Shown here piece after piece: positions 1 to 10,427 of a stretch of DNA of 28,181 nucleotides (position 1 is its first letter; every line of letters begins with the position of its first letter). The stretch lies in contig JAVKOQ010000553.1 of the NCBI GenBank assembly GCA_031835245.1, forward strand, positions 1 through 28,181, in the 5' to 3' direction. Source of the DNA: Balamuthia mandrillaris. Its lineage: Eukaryota > Discosea > Longamoebia > Balamuthiidae. Under the pieces are notes generated by a model, which was not told the origin of the DNA, did no database searches, and worked only from the letters and a program-made list of their open reading frames with translations. The position numbers and the translations under genes are program-made.

Positions 1-21
1 GAGAGGAGAGAGCAAGCGCAC

Positions 22-3000
22 CTTGCACTGTTGAGTAACGGCGGGCTTGCTGGGGAATTCTACTTTGCAGGCCTGAGTGATAACATTCTCCACTAGAAGC
101 TTTTGCTGAGAAAAACTGTTCCCAAAAGGCTTTTTGCCGTAAAGGAGCTGATAGAATATAACACCAGCTGACCATACATCCACTTTTGAGGATATTCGTG
201 GGGCTTGCTTTCCCACTTCAAAGCATTCTGGGGGAAGATACCTGCAAGCGCAGTGTAAGAAAGACGAGCAAGCAAAAACCAACGACGTGCAACGAACCAA
301 TAGGTCCCGGCTCCTTGTGAAGTGAGCTCCATGGCATTTGTGTTCTCTTCCATTATTTTAGAAAGGCCAAAGTCGGTGATTTTTACAGCGCCATCCGAGA
401 ACAGAATATTCCCTGGCTAATTATGAAACATTATTAGTATAATGTTGATTCTCTCTCTCTCTCTCTCTCTCTCTGGTTCTCTCCCTCCTTCTCTCTCTCT
501 CTCTCTCCTGGTTTTCTCTTTCATATTGCTGTATGAATGTACCTTGAGGTCATAGTGGATAATGGGCCTTTTCTGCTCGTTGAGATATTTCAGTCCGCTA
601 AATATTTGAAGTACAATAATCCTAGCCTCCTTTTCTGATAATCGATTGCGCGTCTTAAGGTACATATCTAAATCGCCGCCATCGCAATATTCCAGCACTG
701 TACAAAAGGAACTCTCGTCGATTTTGAAAACGTCAAAAAGAGATACCACGCGGGCATGGTTAAGGTCCTTATGAATCTTGTACTCCCGCACGGCATGTTT
801 TGTGTAGTTTTGCTTTTTTGCTTCTCCCCAAAAGCTGTGCAATTGATGTATCTTGCACGCTACCTGTCGATTTTCTTGCAGGTCATGGGCCTTTGGCATA
901 TCAAAGGAAGATTTGAATATTTTTTAAAAAACAGGCGTTCACAAGAAACGAGAAAACTTTAATTACCTTGTAAACTTCACTAAATCCACCCTTGCCCAGC
1001 AGGTTAAGAAGAAGATACCGCTGGTTGAGAACAGGATGATTGTTGAACCGAGAATTATCTTCGTCGCTGGCACGTTTTAGTTCTCGAATGTGCAGTTTCT
1101 TTTCAAAGACCAATTTGTTTAATTGCTCTTCTAGTTCTGCCTCCTCCTGCAATAACTTCAAGAGTAAGTAACAAGCCGAGATGACCAAAGAGCAAATAAA
1201 CATACCTTTTTGAACCGCTGAAGCTGCAACCGAATAATCTCTTCTTGAATTTGTACATATTCTTCATAGGCGGCATCTTCAACAACCCCTTCATCCGATC
1301 CTCCACCAGTACTACTGCCACTACTACCGGCAGAGCTACTGCTGCTTGCACCAGAACTAGCGGATTTCGTTTTTGTTTTTCGCAACTGCTTTCTTTGTTC
1401 CTCAAGTGCATTTCTCTTGTTGACAAGGACGTCTTTCTTTTTCTTCAAATCCTTGAATGCTTTGCCTTCTCGCCATATTTCATGGTATTCGGTCCCATGT
1501 CTATTTCGAGTGAAAAATAAAATCAAGGGTAAGCGTTTGTGCTGAAAAATTAAAATAAAAGTTTATCGTGACCACAAGCAGGAGATACCTTTCAAAAACA
1601 AGCTGTCCGAGTCGGAGACAATCCATCATAACTTTCTGGCGGTCTTCCTCTCTTTCCCGTTCAGAGGCTTGAATTAATAGTTCTTGAATCATAGCTCGAG
1701 ACTGACCGGTGTGTTAGACAAAAGTGCTGAAGAAAAACTATAACCCATGAAACGGACAAACCTTGGCGTGAGCTTGCTCAAACTGATGCTGTAGCTGCGC
1801 TTCGCGCTCAAGTAACGCAAGTTCTTTTTCTTTCAACGCTGTTTCTAGTTGAGCAAGTCTCTCTTGATCCACTAGCAACCGTTCTTGTTGAACTCGCAAT
1901 TCCTCTAGTCTAGATGTTTCTTCTGTTCTTTTGTCTTTAGGGATGAACTCGTCACCTGACGAAAGAGAGGGATACTCGACGTCTTGTTCAGATCCTCTTG
2001 GGCAAGTTTGGCCGCTAGAAATAAGTACAGATGGCGCAGGTGGAGTCGCAGCACTGGGGCCAGCGCCATCATCCAATACTGTCGAATTGAGTCGTTGTAC
2101 TTTTCTTGGAGGTTGCGATGATTCGGGGCTCAACATATCCTGAGAAGTGCGGTCAAGCTTGGATACTACGGAGGAAGAAGATGTTTTTGAGGAAGAGGAA
2201 ACTTGTTGAAGAATGTCGGGATGGGACTTTTTAAGTCTCGAAAACCGGCGGGTTAACTGGTCTGCAGTACGTTCCATATTTCCCCAACTGCGTATCTTTT
2301 CCCAATCATTCCCAAACGCGTTATAGCCCTATTGTTCGTTGATCGAATCGTTAGTCAACAAGCTCCGTTGCGCTTCCCTCCTGTTTAAGGCTCGAAGAAG
2401 AGAGGAAATATGCATACCTCCACTAATTTTTTATCTTCTTCAAGGGTGAACCGCTTTCGCTTTGTCATGCGGGAGCTGCTGGTGCTGTCGCCGTCCTTGT
2501 TCCCTTCATCTCCACTTTTTGATAGGTTCTAGAAGATGAACACAAAAGGTGAGCAAGTGAAGCAAGAAAATAATGGTTGCTGAGTGGTCGTACCTCTTCT
2601 ATAGCCATGAAGTCAGAGAACGTAGGGACGGTTAGAGAAGGTTGTGGCTGGTCCGTCACTAAGGTTTGAGATTGCAACGCGGGAGCGGTTGAAGGGGCAG
2701 CAGTTGAGGGAGAAGGAGTAACCGATGTAGCAAGGAGGGAGGAGACAGTGCTGCTGGCGGCAGCGGAAGTGGAGGTGGGGGTGGAAGTGATGCTGGTGGT
2801 GGTAAAAGGAGAGGAAGAAAAGGGGGCGGTGGAGGTAAATGCGGTAAGTCTCTGTTCTAATCGCTCTGCCTTCAAAGGATCGATGTTAGGGAGAGGTCTA
2901 GGCACAACAAAGTTGCCACGACCACTCTCTCCAGCAGCAGGAAACCTGCTTCCCGCTGCACCCGACTTGCTTTCCCTGCGACTGGTAGGCGGTGCTGAAG

Positions 3001-3184
3001 ACTCCGCGATGGGCTCCAGAAAGGCTCCAGATCCCTCGGAGAGGTTCTCCTCTGAAGAATCGTTCATGTTCTCTTCGCTGAGTGCAAGAGAGTGAGGCTC
3101 TTTAGGTGCGTCGTGTCCTAATGCTCCAACAGCACCATTGGCATGGAGGGAGGGAGAAGAGCCGTTCCTTTTTGCAGAGATCAT
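22..3184 (-). CDS. TLK: Tousled-like kinase with N-terminal Myb/SANT domain (3' end outside window)
   Basis: Nine exons join in one open frame: 3184-2594, 2528-2418, 2328-1762, 1701-1589, 1500-1206, 1146-967, 890-543, 416-298 and 241-22. A GT donor follows at 21, so the last exon(s) lie outside the window. All introns are GT-AG and 56-126 bp. The 848 visible residues comprise a Ser/Thr/Pro-rich N-terminus (1-197), a Myb/SANT-like helix bundle (about 218-270, NDWEKI core), a coiled coil (about 365-420), and the TLK coiled-coil/linker with the family signature HIRELKR...DEDNSRF. The kinase domain runs from about 602: GKGGFSEV loop, VACK lysine about 632, HYDLK loop about 731-735, DFG about 750, then GAGTYW/YLPPE and the [11 protein letters not shown] helix. 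TLKs are nuclear Ser/Thr kinases that phosphorylate the histone chaperone ASF1. The start is the first ATG (3184). Identity as a TLK is near certain; the Myb part rests on splice-frame continuity. Confidence 0.93.
453..517. repeat. CT/GA microsatellite inside a TLK intron
   Basis: Two (CT)n runs separated by a short interruption fill much of the 126-bp intron 417-542 of the Tousled-like kinase gene. The tract lies upstream of the 3' splice site of the gene's minus-strand transcript, where it reads as a GA-rich run. Confidence 0.8.
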
Positions 3185-3721
3185 ACCGAAGGAAGGCAAG
3201 CAACGTACTAATGTGCCCGTGTTCTCTTTCTTCTACTCGTTGTCTGTGTCTTTCTAGGGCTTGGTTTTGTGGTCTTTTAGTTGGTATTTAAATGAAAGGG
3301 GGGCATCAGCAGGCGTGGCTTGGCTTGGCTTGGCTTGGCTTGGCTGTCCTCTGGGAGTAGGTGTGGAGAGTCACACAAGAGAGAGCACCCACCACCACCA
3401 CAACAACAAGTCCCACTGGAGTGTTGTGGCTGCTGCCGCGGCTGCTGCTTTGCCCCTTTTTGTTTTTCGGTTCCTGGCATGATTGCCCCTCAGCCGCCGC
3501 CGGCGGCCTGTGTGGCGGTGCTGTATTCAGCAACGGGCGCATGAGGTTAGGGTTGTGCCTCCGCCCTGCTTCTGCTTGGTGGTGGGCTAGGGTTGCCCCT
3601 CCTCCAAAACCTCCTCCACAAGTATCATGGGGGACATGAAGGCATTGTTGCCAAACAAGAAATACGAGCAACAACAACAACATAAAACTCAGCACAATCT
3701 TTGGTTGTAAGCACGCTACAC
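3185..3721. promoter_or_regulatory. Divergent intergenic region, TLK / CDK12-like
   Basis: These 537 bp separate the start codons of two genes transcribed away from each other, so the region should hold both promoters and 5' UTRs. It contains about six tandem TTGGC units (about 3316-3345), a CAC/CAA-rich stretch and a GC-rich patch near 3490-3530. I see no convincing TATA box. Several short frames are open here on both strands, but none resembles a protein. Confidence 0.6.
3316..3345. repeat. Pentanucleotide tandem repeat (TTGGC)n
   Basis: About six consecutive copies of TTGGC lie in the divergent promoter region between the TLK and CDK12-like genes. On the opposite strand the unit reads GCCAA. 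Confidence 0.85.
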
Positions 3722-5732
3722 ATGCTCTCTGGCTCTGCCTCGCCCTCCTCTGCCCCATCTGGTTCCCCTTATCGCTCTACTGAAGGCGGAGAGGACCAAG
3801 CCACCCATGAGTGGGGCTCTAGGAGCGTTGAGATTTTCCAAAAGCTGGAACAGATTGGAGAAGGCACCTATGGGTTGGTTTCCTTGTTTTTTCTTCTTCC
3901 TCTTTGCTCCATACGGCTAGAGTACAGCTCTCCTCGTACTCTTCTGCTCCTTTGGGACCTTTCTGTTCTTTTTCTCATTCATCCTGCTCTGCTACTTCTT
4001 CTGGCGGTTACTTAAAAACATTGCTTGGTTCCACACAGGCAAGTCTATAAGGCTCGCAACAAGTACACGAAAGAAATAGTGGCTCTGAAGAAGGTGCGAA
4101 TGGACAATGAAAAGGAAGGCGTACGTACTCTCCTCTAAAACCCGCTTCCCACAAACCAAGCGGCCTCTTCTCATCCTCGCGGGTTCTTTGCCACAGTTTC
4201 CCATCACAGCAATTCGAGAAATCAAAATATTGAAGGAGCTGGACTCGGAACACGTCATAAAACTGAAAGAGATAGTAACGTCCAAGGCCTCCAATCTAAA
4301 CAATGGTAAAGGAAGTATTTACATGGTCTTTGAGTACATGGATCATGACCTTACGGGCCTCATGGAGTCTCCTCAGTTCAAAAGTTGTTGGTTTTCAGAG
4401 GGTCAAATCAAATGCTACATGAAGCAACTTTTGGAGGGGCTGCACTACTGTCACAAGAACAACGTCCTTCATCGGGACATCAAAGGCTCCAACCTTCTCA
4501 TCAATAACAAAGGCCAACTCAAATTGGCAGACTTTGGCCTTGCTCGGCCCTACAACGAACAGGAAAAGGACTACACCAATCGTGTTATCACCTTATGGTA
4601 CCGCCCTCCCGAGCTTCTACTTGGTGCTACAAGCTATGGCCCTGCCATTGACATGTGGTCTGTAGGGTAAGCTGGCTTTATTTTCTTTTCTTTTTCTTTT
4701 TCTTTTTTTTTTTTTTTTGGTTCATCCTTTCTCATCTTCTTGCCAAACGTGGTGGTGCTTTAAAATAAAACAATTCAAAGTTGCATTTTGGCAGAACTGT
4801 TGTGGCGGAAACCTGTGTTTCCAGGACGCAACGAGATTGATCAGTTGGGCTTAATCTTCAAGTTATGTGGTACTCCCTCTGAAGCAAGCTGGCCAGGTGT
4901 TTCAAAACTTCCCTGGTATAAATTCAAACCCAAAAAGCTATACAAGCCCCGTCTTCGTGAAGTCTTCAAAGAGTATGTCACCGTTTTAATCTAATCTCAC
5001 TTTCTCTACTTGATCTTTGAACTTGAATCCGCTATCCTCAAGCTCGTCTAAAATTTGCTCTTTCTCCCCTTTCTTGCTGCTAGCTTTCCACCCACAGCGT
5101 TGGATTTGGTGGAACGGCTGCTCTGTTTAGATCCTTCAAAACGCATCACGGCAGAACAAGCTCTCGACAGTGATTACTTTTGGACAGATCCAATGCCTTG
5201 CCCGCCGTCAAGGTTGGTGGTGCTTTCCCTTTCCTTGCTTTATTGTTCTTTGCTTGCTAAGACCGTTTGTTGCACAACCAGTCTTCCCAAATATCCTTCC
5301 TCCCACGAGTTTCAAACAAAGCGACGAAGGCACGAACAGAATTCAACTAATGAGATGAGCAAGAGGCCGCGAATGATGCCTTCGGCTTCCTCCCATCCTT
5401 CTCAAGAAAGTAGGCACACACGGCCTTCTCAAAGCGGCTCGAGTAGCGGCAGCTATCCGTTAGTGCTGCCACCAAGTGATGGTCATCGCCACCAGTCTCA
5501 TTCTTCGAGAAGTTCATCCTCTTCTTCTTCCTACACAAACGGAGGGCGTGGTGAGCCCTCCCATAGCTTCCACCATGGCAGCTCTCGTGGAGAACAATCT
5601 TCGCGTTCTTCTAGGACGCATTACTCTTCTAGCCATCGCTCCCATTCACATCATTCCTCCTCTTCCCAGCGAGCGGGCTCACGGGAGCCTCCACCTAATT
5701 CATCCTCCTCCTCTTCTTATTACCACCATTAA
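3722..5732 (+). CDS. CDK12: CDK12/CDKC-type cyclin-dependent kinase
   Basis: Six exons (3722-3873, 4039-4120, 4197-4666, 4781-4972, 5084-5212, 5282-5732), all GT-AG, give 491 residues. The kinase domain spans about 38-340: GEGTYGQV (46-53), ALKK lysine 68, cyclin-binding helix PITAIRE (80-86), HRDIKGSN (170-177), DFG (190-192) and T-loop Thr about 205 in [15 protein letters not shown]. The motif [17 protein letters not shown] just after the domain is typical of plant CDKC and animal CDK12/13. PITAIRE rather than PITALRE argues against CDK9. The last 130 residues are Ser/His/Arg-rich. This family pairs with cyclin K/T-like partners and phosphorylates the RNA polymerase II C-terminal domain during elongation. 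The ATG at 3722 is the first in frame. It converges with LKB1, with 79 bp between stop codons. Confidence 0.93.
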
Positions 5733-5811
5733 CAAGGCGTGTTGTTACATTTACAGTACAAAAAAATTGTGCTTGAGAGAGAGAGAGAGAGAGAGTGAGT
5801 AGACTTGAGTG
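5733..5811. other. Convergent 3' intergenic spacer with GA microsatellite
   Basis: Only 79 bp separate the stop codons of the CDK12-like gene (plus) and the LKB1 gene (minus). The spacer has an A-run near 5760 and a (GA)n tract at about 5776-5796. The 3' UTRs of the two genes probably overlap. Confidence 0.7.
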
Positions 5812-8090
5812 CTAGAAAAGGATGCAAGTGCAAGCCCGCTTCGTGGTGGAGGCTAAGGATTTGCTACTTGTGTTAGTTCGTATGTCGTCTTCTTTGTTGT
5901 TCTTGCTGACCTCTGCGATGAACTCTGGTGTGAACATGGTCCTGCTTGGTAGTATCTCTGCAGTTTCTCCACCCTCCTCCTCTTCCTCACGGATTTCTTG
6001 CAAAAACCACCTTATAATGTTGCAACAGGAGTGTTAGAAGATGGTTAGCCCACATAGCAGCTTCCCACAAAAAGCAACAGGAAGGAGAGCACCTGTGGCT
6101 TTTTATCTTGGCGATGGAAAATCGTTTCTCTTTGTCAGGTTCAAGCATGCCGTGCAACAAATCAGCAAGGGGGCGATCCACCCAAGCAGGTATGTTATAA
6201 TCAGCTTTGGCGATATTCTCAAACAAAGTGTAGACAGTGCTGCCCTCAAATGGGTACTTGCCCGTTATAATGTAATACCTGCAATTGTAGAGTGATGGGT
6301 TGTCAGCATTTGGTCACCAATTTAGCTGAAAAGGCTTAGGGCAAAACCAACAAAGAAACGCCTGCGGCCCACACGTCTCCTTTCACGCCTGTAATTCGCT
6401 CCGCTCCTACATTTGATTGTTGTGAGTTTTTTGTTTGTTCGATTGTTTGCATTACTGGTTGGCTGGGGAGTACCGGAAGCAACTTCAGGAGGTTGGAAGG
6501 CAGGAGAGCCCTGTGTCTTGGAAGAATACGATGGATCGTCATAAGCGCTGAGCTGTTCTGCGACTCCAAAGTCCGATATTTTTAGTTTACCTTCCTCCGT
6601 GATCATCAGATTTCCTGGTTTGATATCTATTTTCGTTTGGAGAAATGGTAAAGGTAAGAAGGTGGAGAGAAGGAAAGCGGAGAGGGAGGGAGAGGAGAGT
6701 TGAAGAGGGACCAAGGAGAGAATAAAGGCAAAACGTCACCTCTATGAACAACGCCTTGCCCGTGTATATATTCCAATCCGTTTATGAGATCCAAAAAGAA
6801 ACTGCAGCGCATGCCGTTAGTATTAAAACCATTTTTTTTTTTGTTGTTTTTTAAAAAGACCTTCCAAAAAGATATGAGAAGAAAGAGAGAGGAGGCATAA
6901 CCTTCGTGCTTGTTTGAGTGAGAGACGAGACGGGCTGACACGGTTAAGCAAGTCCTGTAAGGTTCCTCCACCTACATGCTCCAATACAATATACGTGCGT
7001 TAAGTCAAGGAAAGAGAGAAAGGATAATTGAGAAGGGTGCCAATAGCAATGGAGTAAAAGGATATAATTTCCCTTTCTCTTCATTTGAGAAGGATTCGAT
7101 GAAGGCGACCACGTTGGGGTGTTTGAGGGTTTTCATGATGGCGATTTCTTGTTTGACGCTGGCCTCGCCACCGCCGCCAGGTAGCTTTCGCAGGAGCTGC
7201 TTTTTAAGAATCTTGATAGCAACGATATGAAGGGTAGTAGTGTCGAGGGCTTCTCTCACTTTTCCATAAGAACCCTTGCCCAGAACCTCTCCGAGGATGT
7301 ACTGGTTGACCGTCTTTGGGGATTTTGTGCGATAAACTATTTCTGTGTCTTTAATTCGCCAGGTGAAATCCAAACCGCTGCCACTTCCCATTATATTGAT
7401 GCCGTTGGAGTACTGTGAGTTTGACAGTTGGTCCTTTTGCTGTTGGTAGGTTGCCCGCTTTTTCTTTTTTCTTTTTTTCTTTTTCTTTCTCGAGGCATTA
7501 CCTCGTCTGTTGCTGCTGCTTCCCTCGTTACTGCAACTTTCTTTATCACTGCTATTGCCAGCACTACCAGCCTCTCCAGTTTTTTCTCCTCTTGCTGTTG
7601 GGCTACGCTTCCTTCTGTTGCTGCCCTTCAGTCCTTTGTTCTCGTCCACATCAGATAGTTCCTCTTCGTCATCCCCCAAGGCCTCCTGGCTGCTGCTGCT
7701 GCTGCTGGTGGTACTGGTATGTGCCCCTGCTGATTCTTCTTCTTCTTCTTCTTTAACTTGTTGCAACTTTATCTTTTCTTCTGTATGGTTTGCCTCCTTT
7801 TGGTCTTGCTCGTCCTCTTCTCCGTCTGTGGAAGTGGAGGTGGAAGGGGGATAGCTTGCCTCTTCTTCACTGTGACTGTCACTCTCGCTCTTACCGTTGC
7901 TAGTAGAAGCGGTGGTGGGTTTGCGCGGGGCAAGGCCCTCGGCCTCCTCCCCCTCTGAAGATAGCCTGCGCTCATGCAGGGCACTATTGCTGACAAGCCC
8001 ACTGCCGGCGGTACTGCTACTGCCACCACCGATGTGGGTGGCAAGCATGTTGGTCGAACCTCTCTTCTTCTTCTTCCTCTTCTCTTGCAT
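5812..8090 (-). CDS. STK11: LKB1/STK11-type serine/threonine kinase
   Basis: Seven exons: 8090-7066, 6994-6902, 6801-6740, 6626-6474, 6388-6352, 6278-6093 and 6010-5812, giving 584 residues. Five introns are GT-AG; the first (7065-6995) is AT-AC. The first 260 residues are acidic and Ser-rich, with a Lys/Arg block near 210-225 that looks like a nuclear localisation signal. The kinase domain starts at about 264: GKGSYGKV (271-278), VAIK lysine 293, HRDIKPGN (Asp 394), DFG (412-414), and the LKB1 hallmark QGSPAFQPPEV in the activation segment, followed by VKGDVWAAGVSL, TGKYPFEG and LFENI. The protein ends in Cys-Ile-Leu-Phe, a CaaX prenylation box; animal LKB1 is also prenylated at its C-terminus. 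LKB1 acts with STRAD and MO25 to activate AMPK-family kinases. The ATG at 8090 follows an in-frame stop (about 8117). Confidence 0.94.
6995..7065 (-). other. U12-type AT-AC intron in the LKB1 gene
   Basis: On the minus strand this 71-bp intron begins ATATCCTTTT and ends TTCCTTGACTTAACGCAC. The first is the U12 5' splice-site consensus. TCCTTGAC is the U12 branch-site consensus, with its A about 11 nt from the 3' end. There is no usable GT donor or AG acceptor at this junction. Joining codon TT|G restores the frame exactly and gives EEKGKLYIVLEH, which aligns with human LKB1 EEKQKMYMVMEY. Confidence 0.93.
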
Positions 8091-8929
8091 GGGCACCGCC
8101 ACCACTCTGCCGTGCTACTGTAGCGCTAAGGTATTCCTTCTTGTTGGTTGGGTTGCTTGTTGGCCCACCTCTAGTTGAGAGTGATTGTTGGGCAGCTAGG
8201 TCGTTAGGCAGGTTGCCAGTTGATAAAGACAGTTGTTGGTGGTGGCACCGGCTGCTGCTGCTGCTGTTGCTGAGGGTGTTGTAAACAAGAAGAAGGCGCC
8301 ACTTTTTGCTACACAAGCAAAAGCACAAGAACAAGGTTCCTCTCACAGAAGAAGGCGGTTTTAGGAGGATGGATGGAATAGTGGTGGTTAAGATAAAAAA
8401 GAATGGCAAGCAGGTGTGGTGTGGTGGTGGCCACTATTTTTTTTGCTTTTTTTTTGCTTTTTTTTGAACTGCCTCTTTCTTTGCCTGTGGAGTTCGTTGA
8501 AGTTTTTTAGTTGTTGTTGTGGTTTTCTTTTTCGGTCCCGTTATTTAACAAAGTGAATTTTGGCGGTGAAAAAAAAAAAGAAAAAAGTTAAAAAAAAATG
8601 GCGAACACGAGTGCGGCCAACGCGCAGAGGAAAGCCGGTCCTAAATGTTTGTTTTTTTTTTTCCTCCTCCTCCTCCTCCTTCCTTGTCTCTCTCTCTCTC
8701 TCTCTTTTTGTTGTGTTACTTATCCGCTGACATTTGGAGCTTTTGTTTTTTTGGAGGGTGCGCCGCTCCACCGCAACAGGCAACCTTTTTTTTGTGCGCT
8801 GGCGTTGTTTAATGCCCAGGTCCTGTAGGCACACAACGGCCCTTCCCTGTTTCCTGCTTATTTGCAGGTCGACCCGAGATAATATACCACGAGAAGGAAA
8901 CGCGAGAGAGAAGGCTGGGAAGAAAAGAG
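8091..8929. promoter_or_regulatory. Divergent intergenic region, LKB1 / SNAPC1
   Basis: These 839 bp lie between the start codons of LKB1 (minus) and SNAPC1 (plus). They are rich in T-runs and CT/TCC tracts (8413-8467, 8650-8708). A single E2F-like half site, TTTTGGCGG, is at about 8558-8566. Short open frames on both strands are low-complexity Phe/Leu or Lys/Glu peptides without family features, so I annotate no further gene. Confidence 0.55.
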
Positions 8930-10363
8930 ATGGCTTCCTCTTCGCAATCGGCCACCTCCAAACCTCCCGGGTTCTTCCAAGATACCAAGGATTTGATTCA
9001 CAACTATCAAAAGGTGTGCTTTGGCTTTCTTTCTTTCTTTTTTTTCGCGTAACAACATCTCACCTGTGACCTTCCCCATTGTTGGTGACATGAAACCTGA
9101 AGACTGCCAACGTGGACTTTGTTGCCTTTCGTAGAGTGTGGAAGGAGATGAGTTTCAGTTTGATCCATCATGGCAATCCTAAAGACATGGAACGTGAGGA
9201 ATATACACAACGTCTTTTCGCTACAGCGCTAGGTTGCTATCTGCTCCTCTTTATTCTCATAGCAGTTGATTGATTTCTTCTTCTTGGATGCCTTCCGTGC
9301 GCTGCAATAGGTTTTCTGTACGTCAGCCAGCCTCTCATCGTGAGAGTTGGGGTGCTCTATTGTCTCTATCTCCTTCACTCCACACAACTTCTTCGGCCAA
9401 AAGCTCTTATTCGTGTTTCCATGGGTAACTCTCTCTTCCGCCTCCCCTTCCTCCTCTTGGCCCTTTGTCTGACGCACGTGGTTGTCAGCCACATGGCAAG
9501 AGCTCCTTCAGCTCTACGAGGAGATCAAGCAGCATAAATTGACAAGTGCTTACCACGTCTTTAAGAAGATGCACAGGGAGGGCTACTTTGCGTTTGTAGC
9601 GACAGCACACGTAGGGTATGCCCCACCCGATCCTGCTCTGGGAAGTGAAGCCTTACGTGGCAACGTGGAACTACCACCAGAGCTACTAAATGCTGACACT
9701 TTGGTTCTTCTCTTCTCCAATTGTCTCTCATTTTATTTTGGTTGCTGACTCTCTATGTGCTTTACCAGAGAGGAGTTGTGGATATTGATACCATCGACTA
9801 CCTTGCTAAACTCTATGTGAGTACAAAAGAGCACGTATCAGGTACTGTTTCCTTATCTCGGTTGCATCAGTAATACTCATGCGCTTTCTTGCTTATTACC
9901 CTATTGCCACCATGGCGTGGTTGGGTACGAAGCAGACTTAGAACCAAATTCGGAGGTAACACCTTTTTCTTTCATAGTCACTTTCTGAAGCTAATTTTAC
10001 TCATGGACACAACAATTACAGCTGCCATTGTCGCCACTTAGTGTGGTGGGTAGTGACCTGGCGGCAGAGCTGAGGAGTCTCATTTCTCAAAGTGATAGAC
10101 CATATACTCGTGTTCCTCTTCCAGCTTCTTCTAGCAACCAGCCTACTTTATCTTCTCTTCCAGGAGTGAGGACCGGTGGCATGTCATGCCTTCCTGGATC
10201 AGCAACGACAGTACGAAGCCATTTCTCTCTTTACACAGCTTGCTCCTCTTTCTAATAGCTGCCACACCTGCAGCGCAACGAAACTGTTGGCCTGGAACCC
10301 CCGCTGAAAAGTGCCCGAACAGGTTCTCATGAGAACAACATGACAGGGACGGATGAAGGTTGA
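8930..10363 (+). CDS. SNAPC1: snRNA-activating complex subunit 1 (SNAP43) homologue
   Basis: Exons are 8930-9013, 9103-9232, 9311-9424, 9489-9703, 9769-9816, about 9911-9955, 10022-10210 and 10259-10363, giving about 309 residues. The N-terminal 150 residues align by eye with human SNAPC1: VDFVAFRRVWKEMSF, then IVRVGVLYCLYLLHSTQLLRPK (human IRVGALYLLYGLYNTQLCQPK), then IRV...WQELLQLYEEI and a Tyr/Phe-rich helix. SNAPc binds the proximal sequence element of snRNA genes for RNA polymerase II and III. The C-terminal half is less conserved and Ser/Pro-rich. The sixth exon (GYEADLEPNSE) has a good GT donor, but no AG acceptor is visible, so its 5' edge is unresolved. The downstream plus-strand frame past 10400 is antisense to the next gene and is excluded. 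Confidence 0.85.
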
Positions 10364-10427
10364 GCAATACTGCATAACGCTGCTTCATTTTACAAACAGT
10401 CAACATGCGTCTCACAAACTGCGCTCG

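Noticed and set aside
3540-3600. TTAGGGTT and CTAGGGTT words resembling telomere repeats
   Set aside because: Only isolated single copies within GC-rich promoter sequence, not a tandem array.
7415-7958. Several Phe/Leu/Ser/Cys-rich plus-strand frames
   Set aside because: These are antisense shadows of the Ser/Lys/Glu-rich N-terminus of LKB1.
8558-8572. Second E2F-like region, between LKB1 and SNAPC1
   Set aside because: A single TTTTGGCGG without palindrome or partner is too weak to list as a site on its own; it is mentioned only as context.
8598-8828. Upstream plus-strand frame (MANTSAANAQRK...) before SNAPC1
   Set aside because: After 16 residues it is translated T-rich/CT-repeat sequence (Phe/Leu/Ser). 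The ATG at 8930 starts the conserved protein directly.
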